Assembly: GCF_932526225.1 (NCBI RefSeq)
Contig: NC_064043.1
Coordinates: 2,191,501 to 2,255,500 of the forward strand
Reading direction: 5' to 3'
Source of the DNA: Nematostella vectensis
Taxonomy: Eukaryota > Cnidaria > Anthozoa > Actiniaria > Edwardsiidae
Length of the DNA stretch: 64,000 bases
Position numbers and translations under genes: made by a program. Shown one piece after another: positions 35,901-47,201 of the stretch (within the stretch, counting starts at the first letter, position 1; every line of letters begins with the position of its first letter). The notes under the pieces were generated by a model that searched no databases, had not been told where the DNA came from, and was given only the letters and a program-made list of their open reading frames with translations.

Positions 35901-38547
35901 TACAAACTACATAGGTTTCCCTACATAGGTTTGTATTTTTCTCAAACCAACACTATACACCGCTCTACTTTCGAGTATTGAGCACTTTCTATGAAAGCCT
36001 CCAACCATCATTTTAATATATAATATTATATATATAATATTATATATTATATATTATATATAATATATAATATATACATATATATATAATTGCATTAGAG
36101 GTGCAACACCCAGGCAACAATTGCAAGAGAGGTGCAACACTCAGACAAAGTTGCAAGAGAGGTGCAATACCCAGACAACAGTTGCAAGACAGGTGCAATA
36201 CCCAGACAACAGTTGCAAGAGAGGTGCAACACCCAGGCAACAATTGTAAGAGAGGTGCAATACCCAGACAACAGTTGCAAGAGAGGTGCAATACCCAGAC
36301 AACAGTTGAAAGAGAGGTGCAATACCCAGACAAAAGTCGCAAGAGAGGTGCAATACCCAGACAATAGTTGCAAGAGAGGTGCAATACCTAGACAAAAGTT
36401 GCAAGAGAGGTGCAATACCCAGACAACAGTTGCAAGAGAGGTGCAATACCCAGACAAAAGTTGCAAGAGAGGTGCAATACCCAGACAACAGTTGCAAGAG
36501 AGGTGCAACTCTACTAGGTAAGAGCAAGACTGACCTTCATGTAAATTAGTAGAAACAGGAGTCATTTGCCAAGCTGTACTGGACGTATCACAATGTGCTG
36601 ATGATGAGGATGACGATACACATGACAGGACCAGTGGTGACACACTAAAGCTAAAACTTCTTTTCTGATCACAACAATGATCTAAGCTCAATGGAAAGCT
36701 TTGCCTTCCATGGATGTGTGCCTCTGATGATACTTTGTACCCCACCCTTTGTACCCCATCCTGACTAGGGCTTTCTGACTCTACAGGGTTGTCCAAATCT
36801 AGTATAATCTGGTTGAGTATTTCTATTATCGTAAGGCTGTCTTCCATCTGCCCTATCTTGCTCATTATACTTGTTGTAAGCCGTGGTAATTGTATCATTT
36901 TTCTTTTCTGCTGATGATGGGCTTGCTGTAGGGAGATGTTTTTCAGTTGTACAGGTGAAGACCTTGTGATTTGAGAGCCTGATCGACATGGTGAAATGAC
37001 ATGGAAGCCAAGCTGCACCAAGGAGCCTACAAAGCACTGTTCCATTGCTTCATGAATAAGGGTAGCTGAGGACACTGGTAGATGTTTGAAATCTGTGGTC
37101 AGACTGTGTGAAAATCTAAACAGAAAAAGTAGCCATGTGAAGCATCCTGCTGAGCTAAGTCTATGTGTTTGGATTGGACACTTGAACAGTTTGGCGTCTG
37201 CCACTAAGCAGGGCTGTTCCTGTACGTTGCACAGCAAAAGCAGGACACTGATTCAAACATGAAATTTTTGATTTGCTGACTAAAATACAATATTCATTTT
37301 GAATTTGTGCAACAGAACCTCCACATAAAGGCAATTTTTAGCGGAGCCAGAACAGCCATAGGCCACGTGTGCAGGCCAATAGATGTAGAGAAACGGTATA
37401 TAACTATGGGGCTTATTTTGCTTCTTGCAACCTATTGAATGGGACAAATTAACGTTGAACCCAATGTATTTGTGTCAACAGAAACAGATGATTAGATTCA
37501 GCATGGAAGGAGTGTGACATATGAATTGGCTCTTGGAGAAATCACCTGTAGAACTCTGTTGCTGAAGCACCAAAGTATGGTTGGAGACATCTTCCAAACA
37601 CAGCAACCTCAGCCACCTGAGACCTGTCAGATACAGTGAGCCCCACTCTGTATCTAAATTGAACTTCACCCTGTGTGTACTTCTTGTGACAATTGGAACA
37701 CCAGAACCTTTTCAACCAAAACAAAAATAAAAGCCTATCATTTTAGGGTGTCCCAACTGATTTTAGGTATTCATAGACGTAGCAGGCCCTGAATTTATTG
37801 GGGGAGGGGGGGCACGATACTGAAACATTAAGAAAACAATGGGGGGCACAGCCACCCACCTACTGGTCATTTTCTTATAATTTTTGAAAATATTGGGTGG
37901 GGTGGGGGGGGGGGGGCACGTGCCCTCAGTGCCCCCTGCTATGGCCCTGCTGGAATCAGCACCAGCTTTTGGTGATCTGCGATCACCTTTTTTTTACAGG
38001 AATTTGAATTATATGATTTTAAGGACCAGGGTTTAGCCTTGCATCGGATCACTAAAAAAAAAAAGAACCTACGTATAATCCCATGCTACAGCCCTGGTAT
38101 TGATTGGAAGTATTAGCTGCCAATATCAAGGATGTCAAAGTGTTTTGGACATTCGCGATTTGATGATAGCATTCATATTCTGGGGAGTGGCAGGGTAATG
38201 GGGGCGAAAGCTCTTCCTCCCAGGATGCTCAATCGATGAATCAATTGGTCAGTAATGGCACAGGTAGCCCAGTCAATGCATCAATAAACCGAAGAGAAAT
38301 AACAGTGTTTGTATGAGCAGATGAGAGTGATTCGTAAGCCCGCTATTTGCACTGTGTTTTTTTATGAATATCAATTACATACAAACTTACAAAATGATAT
38401 GAAAGCAAAACTATAACATACTTACGTATTTTCATCGTCTAAAGTCCTTATCTTTCGCCTACACTTAGAACAACATGGATAAGCGTAATTTTCTCGTAGC
38501 GAGATCACTTGTGCAATAACAAACACACTTCTTGTTCCCATCGCCAT
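32996..38547 (-). CDS. DDIAS: DNA damage-induced apoptosis suppressor (DDIAS/noxin), 4 exons
   Basis: Exons in coding order: 38547-38426, 37707-37546, 37115-36535, 35130-32996. Phases agree and the sum is exactly 3000 bases, or 999 aa plus stop, almost the human length as I recall it (998). The N-terminus is an RPA1-C-like OB fold with a zinc ribbon: YPCCSKC in exon 1 and FWCSNCH in exon 2 give the Cys pairs, then FRYRVGLTV, VAVFGRCLQPYFGASA, and in exon 3 LIHEAMEQCFVGS. The long C-terminus is disordered and has two copies of an acidic motif (SELPSSEDLSAFLADM near residue 350, SEFPSSDDLDAFLADM near 463) like the human DLPFSESL one. The family is linked to DNA damage response and cell survival; role here is by homology. 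Confidence 0.92.
33711..33850 (-). repeat. Acidic coding repeat in DDIAS (DDNDVADDIDAN)
   Basis: A 36-bp unit encoding DDNDVADDIDAN is repeated about 2.5 times, followed by Asn/Asp-rich variants, in the disordered tail. All copies are in frame. Confidence 0.85.
34680..34775 (-). repeat. 21-bp coding repeat in DDIAS giving CCDNTGP x4
   Basis: Within exon 4, a 21-bp unit is repeated four times and adds consecutive CCDNTGP/CCDNTGQ heptapeptides at about residues 409-436. It stays in frame. I know no counterpart in vertebrate DDIAS. Confidence 0.9.
35370..36515 (-). repeat. 31-bp minisatellite in DDIAS intron 3, split by a TA-rich insertion
   Basis: The plus-strand unit is TTGCAAGAGAGGTGCAATAC then CCAGACAACAG. 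Blocks lie at about 35370-35855 and 36090-36515, interrupted by an AT-rich hairpin insert. With a 31-bp period the frame rotates each copy, yet there are almost no stops on either strand, so long Cys/Leu-rich antisense and Gln/Lys-rich sense frames appear. It is an intron: the exon 3 donor (GAAG|GTCAGT at 36535/36534) precedes it. Confidence 0.93.
35856..36089. mobile_element. TA-rich insert with 29-bp perfect hairpin (MITE-like)
   Basis: Arms TATAGTGTTGGTTTGAGAAA plus AATACAAAC (about 35878-35906) and their reverse complement (about 35929-35957) flank a short loop. It is surrounded by TA/AT tracts and interrupts the 31-bp array, so it inserted or expanded after the array formed. No transposase; family unknown. 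Confidence 0.6.
37116..37545 (-). other. DDIAS intron 2
   Basis: Intron of 430 bp with GTGATT donor and TTTTTCTGTTTAG acceptor. Nothing else seen. Confidence 0.6.
37708..38425 (-). other. DDIAS intron 1
   Basis: Intron of 718 bp with a GTAAGT donor. It contains a poly-G tract near 37903-37917 and no gene. Confidence 0.6.
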
Positions 38548-39570
38548 GGAACACTCGGCTCGGATATCTCAAAAGCATTTTAGCGAGCTAAACCTTAAAT
38601 AAGGTTTAGCTCACCACCAGACAGATAAATCGGATACTTCGGGATATATCGGTTGTATAACTTTCCCATTGCTTCTATGACAAAACCAAAAGTCAAGAGC
38701 AAAATAAATTTGGCAGAATCAAACTAGACAAAATGGCCGCCACCGCCAAAAAAAAAATTCAAATAGGCCGCCAAAAGACTGGGCACCAATGTTATTGTAT
38801 GGGGTTCCTGTGTAATACTCGCATTTTTATAAAAAAAAAAATTATTTCGACAAAAAAGTCATTTTTTTGTTTCCTTTAAAATCAAGCCTGACACTACATA
38901 CAATATGTAATAACAATATGTAAAATAAGTAATTCTCTCAAATATCTTTTTTTGGATTTAAAAGGTTAGCAACTAAAAACTTAGGATTTTTTTTGTCTAA
39001 CAGCCATCTCCATCCTTAAAATAAATAAATAAAAGTTTTCACTATTTAGGTGTGATAAGAGGAAAGCTGTGCAAAGGCTGATGTTTTTAATCTGCTCATA
39101 TCTGACAATATGGAATTTTTATACTCAAATTACTAGTCTTTTTATGAAAAGATAAAATTGTTGTCATATTCTCATGTTTCCTGGCAGTATATCAAGATAT
39201 TTTATCATACTAGTTTGGTGTGCCTGATTATGGCGGCATTAAGCTATTTGTCTAATCAACTGCAGGTATATTAGATGCAGTTTGCCTGAATTACATCTAT
39301 CCCCAAACTAACCTAAAAAAATAATAAATAGTTGTAAGTTTATAGCTGATTAATGCTTCATTTAAATTCATTTTTATTATAATATTAAACTACAAAATAT
39401 ATAATAATTTTGTGTGCATACAAATATGTTCTGTGGTTGCTATGTTTTTAAGATATATTATTAACCACTGCTATTTAAGAGTTCACATAACCAACACATG
39501 GAATTATTTACATTGTACCAGTATCAAAACCCATCATAAAAATTACTGTATGTATATATTATGCTAATTG
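38548..39570 (-). other. Intergenic region between RAB30 3' end and DDIAS start
   Basis: AT-rich. Minus-strand AATAAA near 39373 is a candidate RAB30 polyadenylation signal. CAAAATGGCCGCCACC-type sequence near 38728 may belong to the DDIAS promoter or leader (YY1-like CAAAATGGC word); weak inference. Confidence 0.4.
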
Positions 39571-41986
39571 TTAAACTCTACAACACGATAATGGGCCTCT
39601 GGGATAGATAGTATGACCACTCAAACTCATTCCACGTATTAGACCTGCATCTCTCTCTTGCGTGTCTTTCTCACTACCACTTTCAGACTCACTCTTGAGA
39701 TTTCTCTTCAGGTGCTCAGCCAAACTCATGAACAACAGTTCTACATTGTCAGCCTCTTTAGCTGACGTCTCCAATGCAACAGTGTTTTCTTTTTCAGCAA
39801 GAGCTTCGGCATGATGAAAGTCAACTTTCCTATTGGTAGAAAGGTCACTTTTGTTTCCAACAATTGCAATAAGCACATCTTTGCTGGTATATCTGTTAGT
39901 GTCATCTAGCCACTGGGGCAGGCTTTCAAATGATTTCTTGTTTGTAATATCATAAGTGACAATAACTCCATCTGCATTGTGGTAGTAGCTCTGTGTAATA
40001 GAGCGAAACCTCTCCTGGCCCGCAGTATCCCAAATCTGCAACTGCAATATGAAAATAAATAAATAATTATTAAAGCAAGATAAATGAGGTGAAGGAATAG
40101 CATATTTGAGAGTGGAAACAGAATTTTATAACAGAGGGATTTAAAAAAGGGTCAGGCAAAAGTCTGAGATTTTTCTAATTAAACAGAGGCAGACTTTTAC
40201 TTTTTTTTACTTGAAAAGTAAAACTTCCAAAAATTCTATGCTTTTCCAATATAATACCTATGACCGTGCCCCCCCCCCCCCCCCCCCCCCCTTCAGCCAA
40301 TCCTGGGTACGACGCTTGTACTAGAACAAGCATGGGAATATATAGTGACCTTTCCGAAGTTTTGACTGTCATCTTTTCAGTCAAAGTCTATTATTAAAAC
40401 CCTCATAAGGCCTTCATATAATGTGCATGTTTCTAAGTGTTTACTTCCATGGTGGGGTGATGTAGAAAAAAAAACATGAGGAAGGAATAATCATAATCAA
40501 TCATGAATGTATAGTTAGGACTGCTGCTGCAAATAAAAGCACAAGTTGGAAAAATATGGACCGACAAGCTGCACTAGAGTGGTTTTCAAAAACCCGTTAA
40601 ATACTATTTAGTTTATTTAGTACTAATACACTGTAATGTCTTTGTTCTTTTTTGTTCTGACTTGACTATTACATTTTAACAATTACATTTTGTTGCACGG
40701 GATTTTGAAAACCACTCTATGGTCCTTTTAACAGCAACCGCTTTTACAGTAAGTCGCGACCATCAATGTTACTCTTAAATTTACTAAACTTGTAATTACA
40801 GCCACTTTTTTCAGTACATTATAATATTTATAGAGTATTTATTTCTCAAAACAAATTTTATTTGAAAAAAAAAACTGTATAAGCCTGAGGTATCTATCTT
40901 GAGGGCTTATCTGGTGAAATAATCCCCCTGGTTTTATTTATGTCACACAAACAATTACTTATTTTTCTGGAGGCTTAGCTGCAGCGCAAAGTATCGACCC
41001 AGGGATATTTATTCACTGTGAATAATTTAAATGTTTTGTGTACCTTCAAATATGTGGTTTAATTATGTTATTATAAGGTGTAAAACCTTTTTGCAGTGTG
41101 AATAAAGAAAGGGGATCGAGAATTCGATCCTAAATCAGTTTAAAAATCTACTGCAAACTATACGATTTTTTTGTGCTCTAGCTCTAACACATATCAGCTT
41201 ACTTTACTTCAAGAACGGAAGTAAGAAAGAAATTGCATAAGATATGTCAAAAATTGCCAGAAAACCGACTACATGCTGAAGACTTTAATTGACACCGGAG
41301 CCGGAACCTTAAATAAATGAGATCCCAGAAGATAATTTTCCTTGAACTATAGGAGGATAAAAATAAGCCAAAGTAAACATGATATAGCTTAGACACGCAA
41401 AGCCTTGTTTCGATAAAGAAATGCACTATGCAGTAGAAGTAAACTTGCAAATAGAAAGATACACATTCAACCTCACCAAGAAAATCTGTTTCAAAATCAC
41501 TGGGATGAAGTAAATAAGAACAGTTGTAAGAAATGTGTATTTTTGCGTGGATATATAGACAATAAAGCAAGCGAGCGGTTTTGAATGAAGCGCGTACGAG
41601 CTTCGTGCGACAGCGAATTTCCCTAAACTACTTGACAACAAACAACTTATCTTAGACAATCTTTCTATAAGTACTCACCATCTACAACCTGAGATTTTCG
41701 GGCAAATATCTAGCGGATATGTTTGCACGAACACAAAGTCCTTGCAAAAGCAAACGATTGAATGGACACAAACGAAATGACAACATGCACAACAACAACG
41801 CTCGCTATTAAGTACCTTCACTTTTTCACCATCAACGTCCACCGTTTTTATAGTAAAATCGACTCCAATAGTAGGCCCCTGGTTTGGAGGAAAATATCCC
41901 TTGGTGAACTGTCGAACGAGGCATGTTTTGCCTACATTTGCGTCTCCAACAAGAATTATTTTAAACAGGTAGCTATAGTCATCCAT
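39571..41986 (-). CDS. RAB30: Rab GTPase, RAB30 type (2 exons)
   Basis: Exon 1 is 41986-41816 (57 codons), exon 2 is 40041-39571 (156 residues plus stop), joined in phase 0 at GEKVK|LQIWDTAG, total 213 aa (human RAB30 is about 203). Motifs: P-loop GDANVGKTC, switch I GPTIGVDF, switch [25 protein letters not shown] and ETSAKEADN. The FPPNQGPTIGVDF and QERFRSITQSYY segments favour RAB30. It ends GPLSCCRV, with two Cys for geranylgeranylation four residues from the end. The family works at the Golgi. DDIAS lies directly downstream on the same strand. Confidence 0.9.
40042..41815 (-). other. RAB30 intron
   Basis: Intron of 1.8 kb with GTACTT donor and TCATATTGCAG acceptor. Contains a poly-C run at about 40268-40290 and a 141-bp MITE. 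No coding exon needed, because the flanking exons join directly. Confidence 0.75.
40577..40717. mobile_element. 141-bp MITE with TA target duplication
   Basis: Inverted ends GAGTGGTTTTCAAAA..CCCGT and ACGGG.TTTTGAAAACCACTC, flanked by TA on both sides (40575-40576 and 40718-40719). This is the pattern of Tc1/mariner-type non-autonomous elements. No coding capacity. Confidence 0.75.
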
Positions 41987-44553
41987 AATTTCTATGCTTG
42001 ATAATAATTCAGCTGAATTTAGTTGTTGTCACGTAAAATCCCTTAACCAGATGCTTCCAACCACATATACTCCAACGTCAAACCACGTCTATTGCGAACC
42101 TTGATAAATCGTCGTTATAAACTGGACAAAATGTCACCAAAAATAGCGTATTGCATGCGTCAAGTCAGGAATCTCCCATAGAAAAGTGACACAAGGAAGT
42201 GTCGTCATTCAGCCAGGGAAATCCCACTTCCGGTGCTGTAGCCTTAAAAGGGTACGGAAGTGAAACGTGATTGGTTATCAAAAGAATTGCTAACATTCCC
42301 GGGTAATAGTGTATTTTAGATCTATTTATCGAGGATAGGAGGGATGATCTTGAATTCGTGTAAAATAAAAAGTAGAGACAAATAAAAACGAGTGATTCTC
42401 CCATAGTGCGCACACATGATCGAATGTTTAAAGGTTGTGGCCTCGAGGTACGCACGTGAAACACCGCGCAGGTCCAACGTCACATTAAACAAATCGGAAG
42501 CTTTGACGTAGCAGCTTTAAAATCACTCGACAAAAGACGACAAGAATATCAGATTAATCGTCGCGAACCTCGAGTTATAATGATTATCTTTGTCGCATTT
42601 TTTCTTAACAAAAACTACAAGGCACCTTACCAATAAAGCCTAAACCCCTGAAGGGACCACGTCTTGAACATTTGTACATTTGCGTCAGTATTTCGAGTAT
42701 TTTTATTAACAATTACCCATTTGGTCTGAGAATAACCCTTTTGTAGTCAGAAGGAATAGCGAAGGTATTAGCGACAATATATAATCTTCCCTGTACAGAG
42801 GGCTACAGTGTAGTCTGCCTAGACTACTGTGGCAGATCGCAAAAAAAGATGATAAAATAGGTGTGAGCGGACTTAAAGAAACGTGACTTTGCGTGCCTTT
42901 TTGCGGAGTGAGGTAATGAATAGTGAGATACACTTCTAGTTGTCGGATTATTTCAGAAGTGTATCTTGACTAAGTGCCTTTTCCGCGCGCGTAGCAGCGC
43001 AACTGTCAGGGACTATAAAACCGGCTCACGTTCGCACAACTATCAGCGACTATTAACGTTCAAGCCTCATCTACGCAAAGCACTGCCCGCCACGTTTCAA
43101 CAGTAGAGCAGGTTGACGTTGAGCATTTCTCACCGGGTTGCGATAGAGTGGGTTGATCAACCCACTACAGTAACTTCAGCCCCTTATAATTGCTTATATA
43201 CTTTTCTTGAAGGGGGTTCTCGATGTTTAAGAGCGGGTTGGACATCAGCCCAGCGAAATACATAGGAAATAGACCTCTGCCAACAGGGGAGCGCTAAACC
43301 CGTTACAGCACTGGAAGCCCTAATATATCTTTTGTGGATTGCCCTAGCCGGCAATAATTCGGGGTTATTCGGAAATGTTTTGCTTTTGGCCGTTTTCACG
43401 ATGTTGCGTTCGCATCCAAAATGCCACAGACTGGCATAGTACGTCCAGACGATCAACATTTTGGCCATTTCACAGCACAGCTTGACCCCGAAACATACAC
43501 TACAACGCCCATCTTTTGATATTTTGTTTTTTTTGCCGCAACCTTTCTCCCGTTTCTCTCTAAAGGCAGTATACACACATTGACAGTTTTGCAAGACATG
43601 CGATTCCCTAATAATTTAAGAAACAATTATTGGGGGGGGGGGGGGGGGGTGGGCGAAGGTGGTGGGGGGGAGGTGCGGCACTGTAACCTGTAACTCTTTT
43701 GCTTGACAATTCACTCTCTTTTTTTATAAGCACATTTTTAATAAAACATCCAGCCTGAGATTTCTCGGATAGTAGAAAACATTGTTTGTCAGTGTTCTAA
43801 GGTGCAGAATGCGTTTATATAATAACAACCTTAAATATTATTGCTAATGATCTTTTGTGTAATATTCTTGTACTGTATCTTTCATATACACTAAAATTTA
43901 AAATTCAGCCTTAAAGTTCTCCAAAAATAAGAAAGGCCCAGCCTCAACTGAATATTAGACGTTCTCATAAGAAGTGTATAGAGTCCATTCAAATTTTGAG
44001 AGTATGAAAACATATAAAGCATTATTCGATCAAAAGTCACAAAAAAACTGGAGACAGGGGGCATGTTCTCCGTTTTCAATGTTGACATTCGAACATCAGC
44101 AAAAACCATAGCAACAATACATTAAGTGAAAATTGTTTAATGATTATATTCATGTATGTGCATATTTAGCCCAAGCATCTATTTCTCCACTAACCAAAAT
44201 CTTAGCAATACCTAATCTATAAACATTTATTTGTACTTTTGGAAATTCTCTTATGAAAAAGAATTGAATTTGATACTTTATTCTATAATTCTACTCTCTT
44301 TCCCTAGTGCTTCTTACAAATAATTAGTGAAAACAATTTAATGAGACCCATCATAATTTTGGAAAGTCTATGTCTGGGCAAATTTCTCTATTTTCAATCA
44401 ATAGGTGTGGAGTTTCATATCACATCAGGTGAATCCCCCCTTGCCACCAAAAATAGGGCATTTCTTATTGAAGGATTGTCAAATACTATAAATATATGAT
44501 ACCTATGACTGCACAACCTCAGCAAATCCTGGTACGTGACGAAAAATCTAAGA
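41987..44553. other. Intergenic region between RAB33 and RAB30
   Basis: Contains the presumed RAB30 promoter side (42.0-42.5 kb). A CTATAAAA TATA-like word lies at 43013-43020 on the plus strand, but no plus-strand gene follows that I can support. A hairpin lies near 42923-42965 (AGATACACTTCT and AGAAGTGTATCT). A poly-G tract lies at about 43631-43650. A 136-codon minus-strand frame (43594-43184) has no recognisable domain; I regard it as unproven. Confidence 0.4.
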
Positions 44554-46923
44554 TTAGTTGCAAGTGCACTTCTTCTTTTCAATAGAATTTTGAGGAGCAA
44601 GCTTTATTGGTTTCTTAGACCCCCCTCTTGATCTTCTTTTGACTTTGCTTTCATCAGACACATTTTCATCTGCAGTCATTGTTCTCTCTCGGTTCATAAG
44701 TGGCTTATGTTTCAAAAGTTTGTGTGTCAGGGTAAGAAAAATTGCTTCAATTTGTTCCAGCTCTGCATCATTTTTTATAGAAATTTCCCATAAAGGCATA
44801 TTATGAGAATCAGCAAACTTCCGAGCAATATTAGAACTGACAGTTCGTTCAAGTCCAAGGTCACATTTGTTGCCAATTAAGATCTTGGGTACATCTCCTG
44901 AGTAAGCATGATGCCTGTATTCAACTATCCATGTGGTTAGAGCTTCAAAGGAACACTTTCTAGTGATGTCATACATGAAAACTACAGCGTTGACGTTCCT
45001 GTAGTAATGGCACACCATGCTCTTCCGGAATCTCTCTTGTCCAGCAGTATCCCATAGCTGCAACTGATATGGAAATAAGATATTTAGATAATAAGTTCTT
45101 AAGGTGGCTCGACCCAGTAATCCCTACATCACACCATCTATCTTTGAAAAAGCATTGCGCGAAGAAATGGATTCAGATTCCATATCCAATGCACCAAATC
45201 AATAACATAAGGATAAAAATATTATATGACGTATAATTTTTTTGTTGATCAAAATAAGTGTCGCGTGTCTCCTTTTATTCTAATACAAATTTCTAGCCCA
45301 TATCGATTTTTTTCTCCTTAATTTACGCACAAATTTGCTCTATTTTGAAGCTCGCGACTCTAGCTTTGGATCTCTCTTACAGATCTCTCTAAAAATTCAC
45401 ACAAGGCTAGACAGCCATGCGTTACATAATATCTGGAGAGAAATGAAATAAAATCAATATGGGCAAGAAATTTGTACTAGAATAAAAGTAAGTGGGGCAT
45501 CTTACTCACATGACATTTATTTTAATGAACAAAATTTATACTTCATATTATATTTGTATCCTTATGTTATTGATTTGGTGCATTGGATATGGAATCTGAA
45601 TCAATTTCTTCATGCAGTGCATTTTCAAAGATGGACGGTGTGATGGATAGAGTACTGGGTCGAGCCAACTTAAGAAGAATGAGAAGCCATGGTAGATAAT
45701 TGTGCAAATCTGCTTATATTATATCAACCAGTGAAGCCTCAACAGTCCATTAAGGTTTACATTGCCATAGCATGAACAGCGGCATAGGAAGGTTTTTAAC
45801 AGTAGGGGGCCCAAAAGGCAATTTCTCCTGTATTTTAGATAGTGTCTCACACTCCTGATGAAGTAATACAGGAAATCCTGCTGACCTTTACACCATTACA
45901 ATACAAATGTCTTGTACTAAATAGGTATATCAGCATAAAAGGCCTGAATTTTCTTAAATTCCATTCTTCTGAGGAAATTCTGCACAACAGTTAATAGAAT
46001 CAGCAGGGCCCTGGACAATGTGATAATTTTGTCAATTTAAAAATGAAAGCTTAGAAAATATATGTAGGTACTCTATACTACATAAAACTCATGTCTGACC
46101 ATGGAACACAGCCTGTCATTGAAGTTGGTGGTGTTTCTAGAGGAAGGAAAATTTGAGAACCCAGTGATAAAAGGATCCAAAGGATCCACGAAGCACAACT
46201 CTAATTGGAATCATGAAACAAGGATAGAACCCAATGGTGAGAGAAAACTATGGTGCTAATAGACTCTGCCAACTGTGCCGACTAGTCCAATAGGGACAAT
46301 AATAGGTCATACAAGACTGTCCTTGATAATGTGGTGCCCTTATTGGTTAAAGAGACTCTGACAGCCCCATTTTGTCATCTCAGCAAAATACCAAGTGTGA
46401 GAAAGGATCCAGTTCCATTGGCTGATTTGGGGAACATTCTGAATTATCTCTGTTTGAATTTGTTAAATGAAATACAAAACTTTGGTTTGAGATGTTTCTT
46501 TGATAGATTCCTGTATTTCTGTCGCCCACTTCTTTTATTGAATGACAAAGGTATGGGTGGCTAAGGGGTCTCTCAAACACAAATACTAACCCCTAATAAG
46601 TACTAAATAAAGCAAGGTTAACACGTTACTCATACCTTAACAAACTCGCCATTTAACTCCAAAGACTTTTCCCAGAAGTCGACCCCTATCGTGGTCTCGG
46701 TGCGTTCCGGAAATTTCCCCGTGCAAAGCCTATAGGCAAGACAAGTCTTACCGACATTACTATCTCCTATGATGATAATCTTAAATGTCTTGGCCAAGAC
46801 CTCGAATTCCTCGGTATCGACAGCGTAATCGTCTGGGGATTCCTGGGAATCTTCTGTTTGTGGCGGTTCTTCTGATTGTTCCGTTTGCTCGGGTGGAGTT
46901 TCATCAACATAAAATGTCGACAT
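44554..46923 (-). CDS. RAB33: Rab GTPase, RAB33 type (2 exons)
   Basis: Exon 1 is 46923-46636 (96 codons), exon 2 is 45063-44554 (169 residues plus stop), joined in phase 0 at [13 protein letters not shown], total 265 aa. Motifs: [54 protein letters not shown] and [12 protein letters not shown]. These are closest to RAB33A/B, which act at the Golgi and in autophagy through ATG16L1. It ends CTCN, so two Cys are available for prenylation. Oddities: an acidic N-terminal extension of about 45 residues, and the guanine-binding ETSAK motif reads EISIKND. Confidence 0.9.
45064..46635 (-). other. RAB33 intron
   Basis: Intron of 1.6 kb with a GTATGA donor and GATATCAG acceptor, containing a 567-bp foldback element. 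The remainder (45674-46635) is unique and holds no recognisable exon. Confidence 0.7.
45103..45669. mobile_element. 567-bp foldback element with TTAA target duplication (piggyBac-like MITE)
   Basis: The two halves are inverted copies of about 230-280 bp. The left end is GGTGGCTCGACCCAGTA and the right end read inward is GTTGGCTCGACCCAGTA. Both are flanked by TTAA (45099-45102 and 45670-45673), the target of piggyBac elements. Arms share long stretches such as GATTCAGATTCCATATCCAA. No transposase. Confidence 0.8.
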
Positions 46924-47201
46924 TTAGAAAAATCCTTCCAGTCCTTCGACTCACACAAGCATGCGATACATGGATGCATGTAATTGACCCTATAGCATAG
47001 CAGCTGTGATAATGAAGTTCCTTTGCGTGGGAAGAAATGCACAATTATATTGAGAATTTTAACAAAATAAAACAAAATAAATCGAGAGGTCGAACACAGG
47101 TCATGTGCTACTCCGTGCATACCCGCATTCAGTGGCTCGCGGGCTCATCAATCAACACAGGCAGCCCGCACTAATGTAAACAAAATTAAACCTTATCTTT
47201 T
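46924..47201 (-). other. RAB33 5' leader and promoter side
   Basis: Unique sequence upstream of the RAB33 ATG; no clear core promoter motif. Confidence 0.35.

Noticed and set aside
35320-35905. Leu/Cys-rich CLGVAP repeat proteins
   Set aside because: Translation of the 31-bp minisatellite inside DDIAS intron 3.
36095-37237. 380-codon minus-strand protein as one gene
   Set aside because: Only 37115-36535 is a DDIAS exon; the upstream part is intron and the rest is the 31-bp minisatellite read through.
41101-41150. tRNA T-arm-like TTCGATCC
   Set aside because: No acceptor stem, anticodon arm or B-box spacing around it.
43013-43100. TATA-driven plus-strand gene
   Set aside because: The CTATAAAA word is followed by no coding region I can support.
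43184-43594. 136-codon minus-strand gene between the Rabs
   Set aside because: No domain and no support from flanking splice or polyadenylation signals. A short word (ATTCGGAAATGTTTTGCT) is shared with about 889-906, hinting at repeat DNA.
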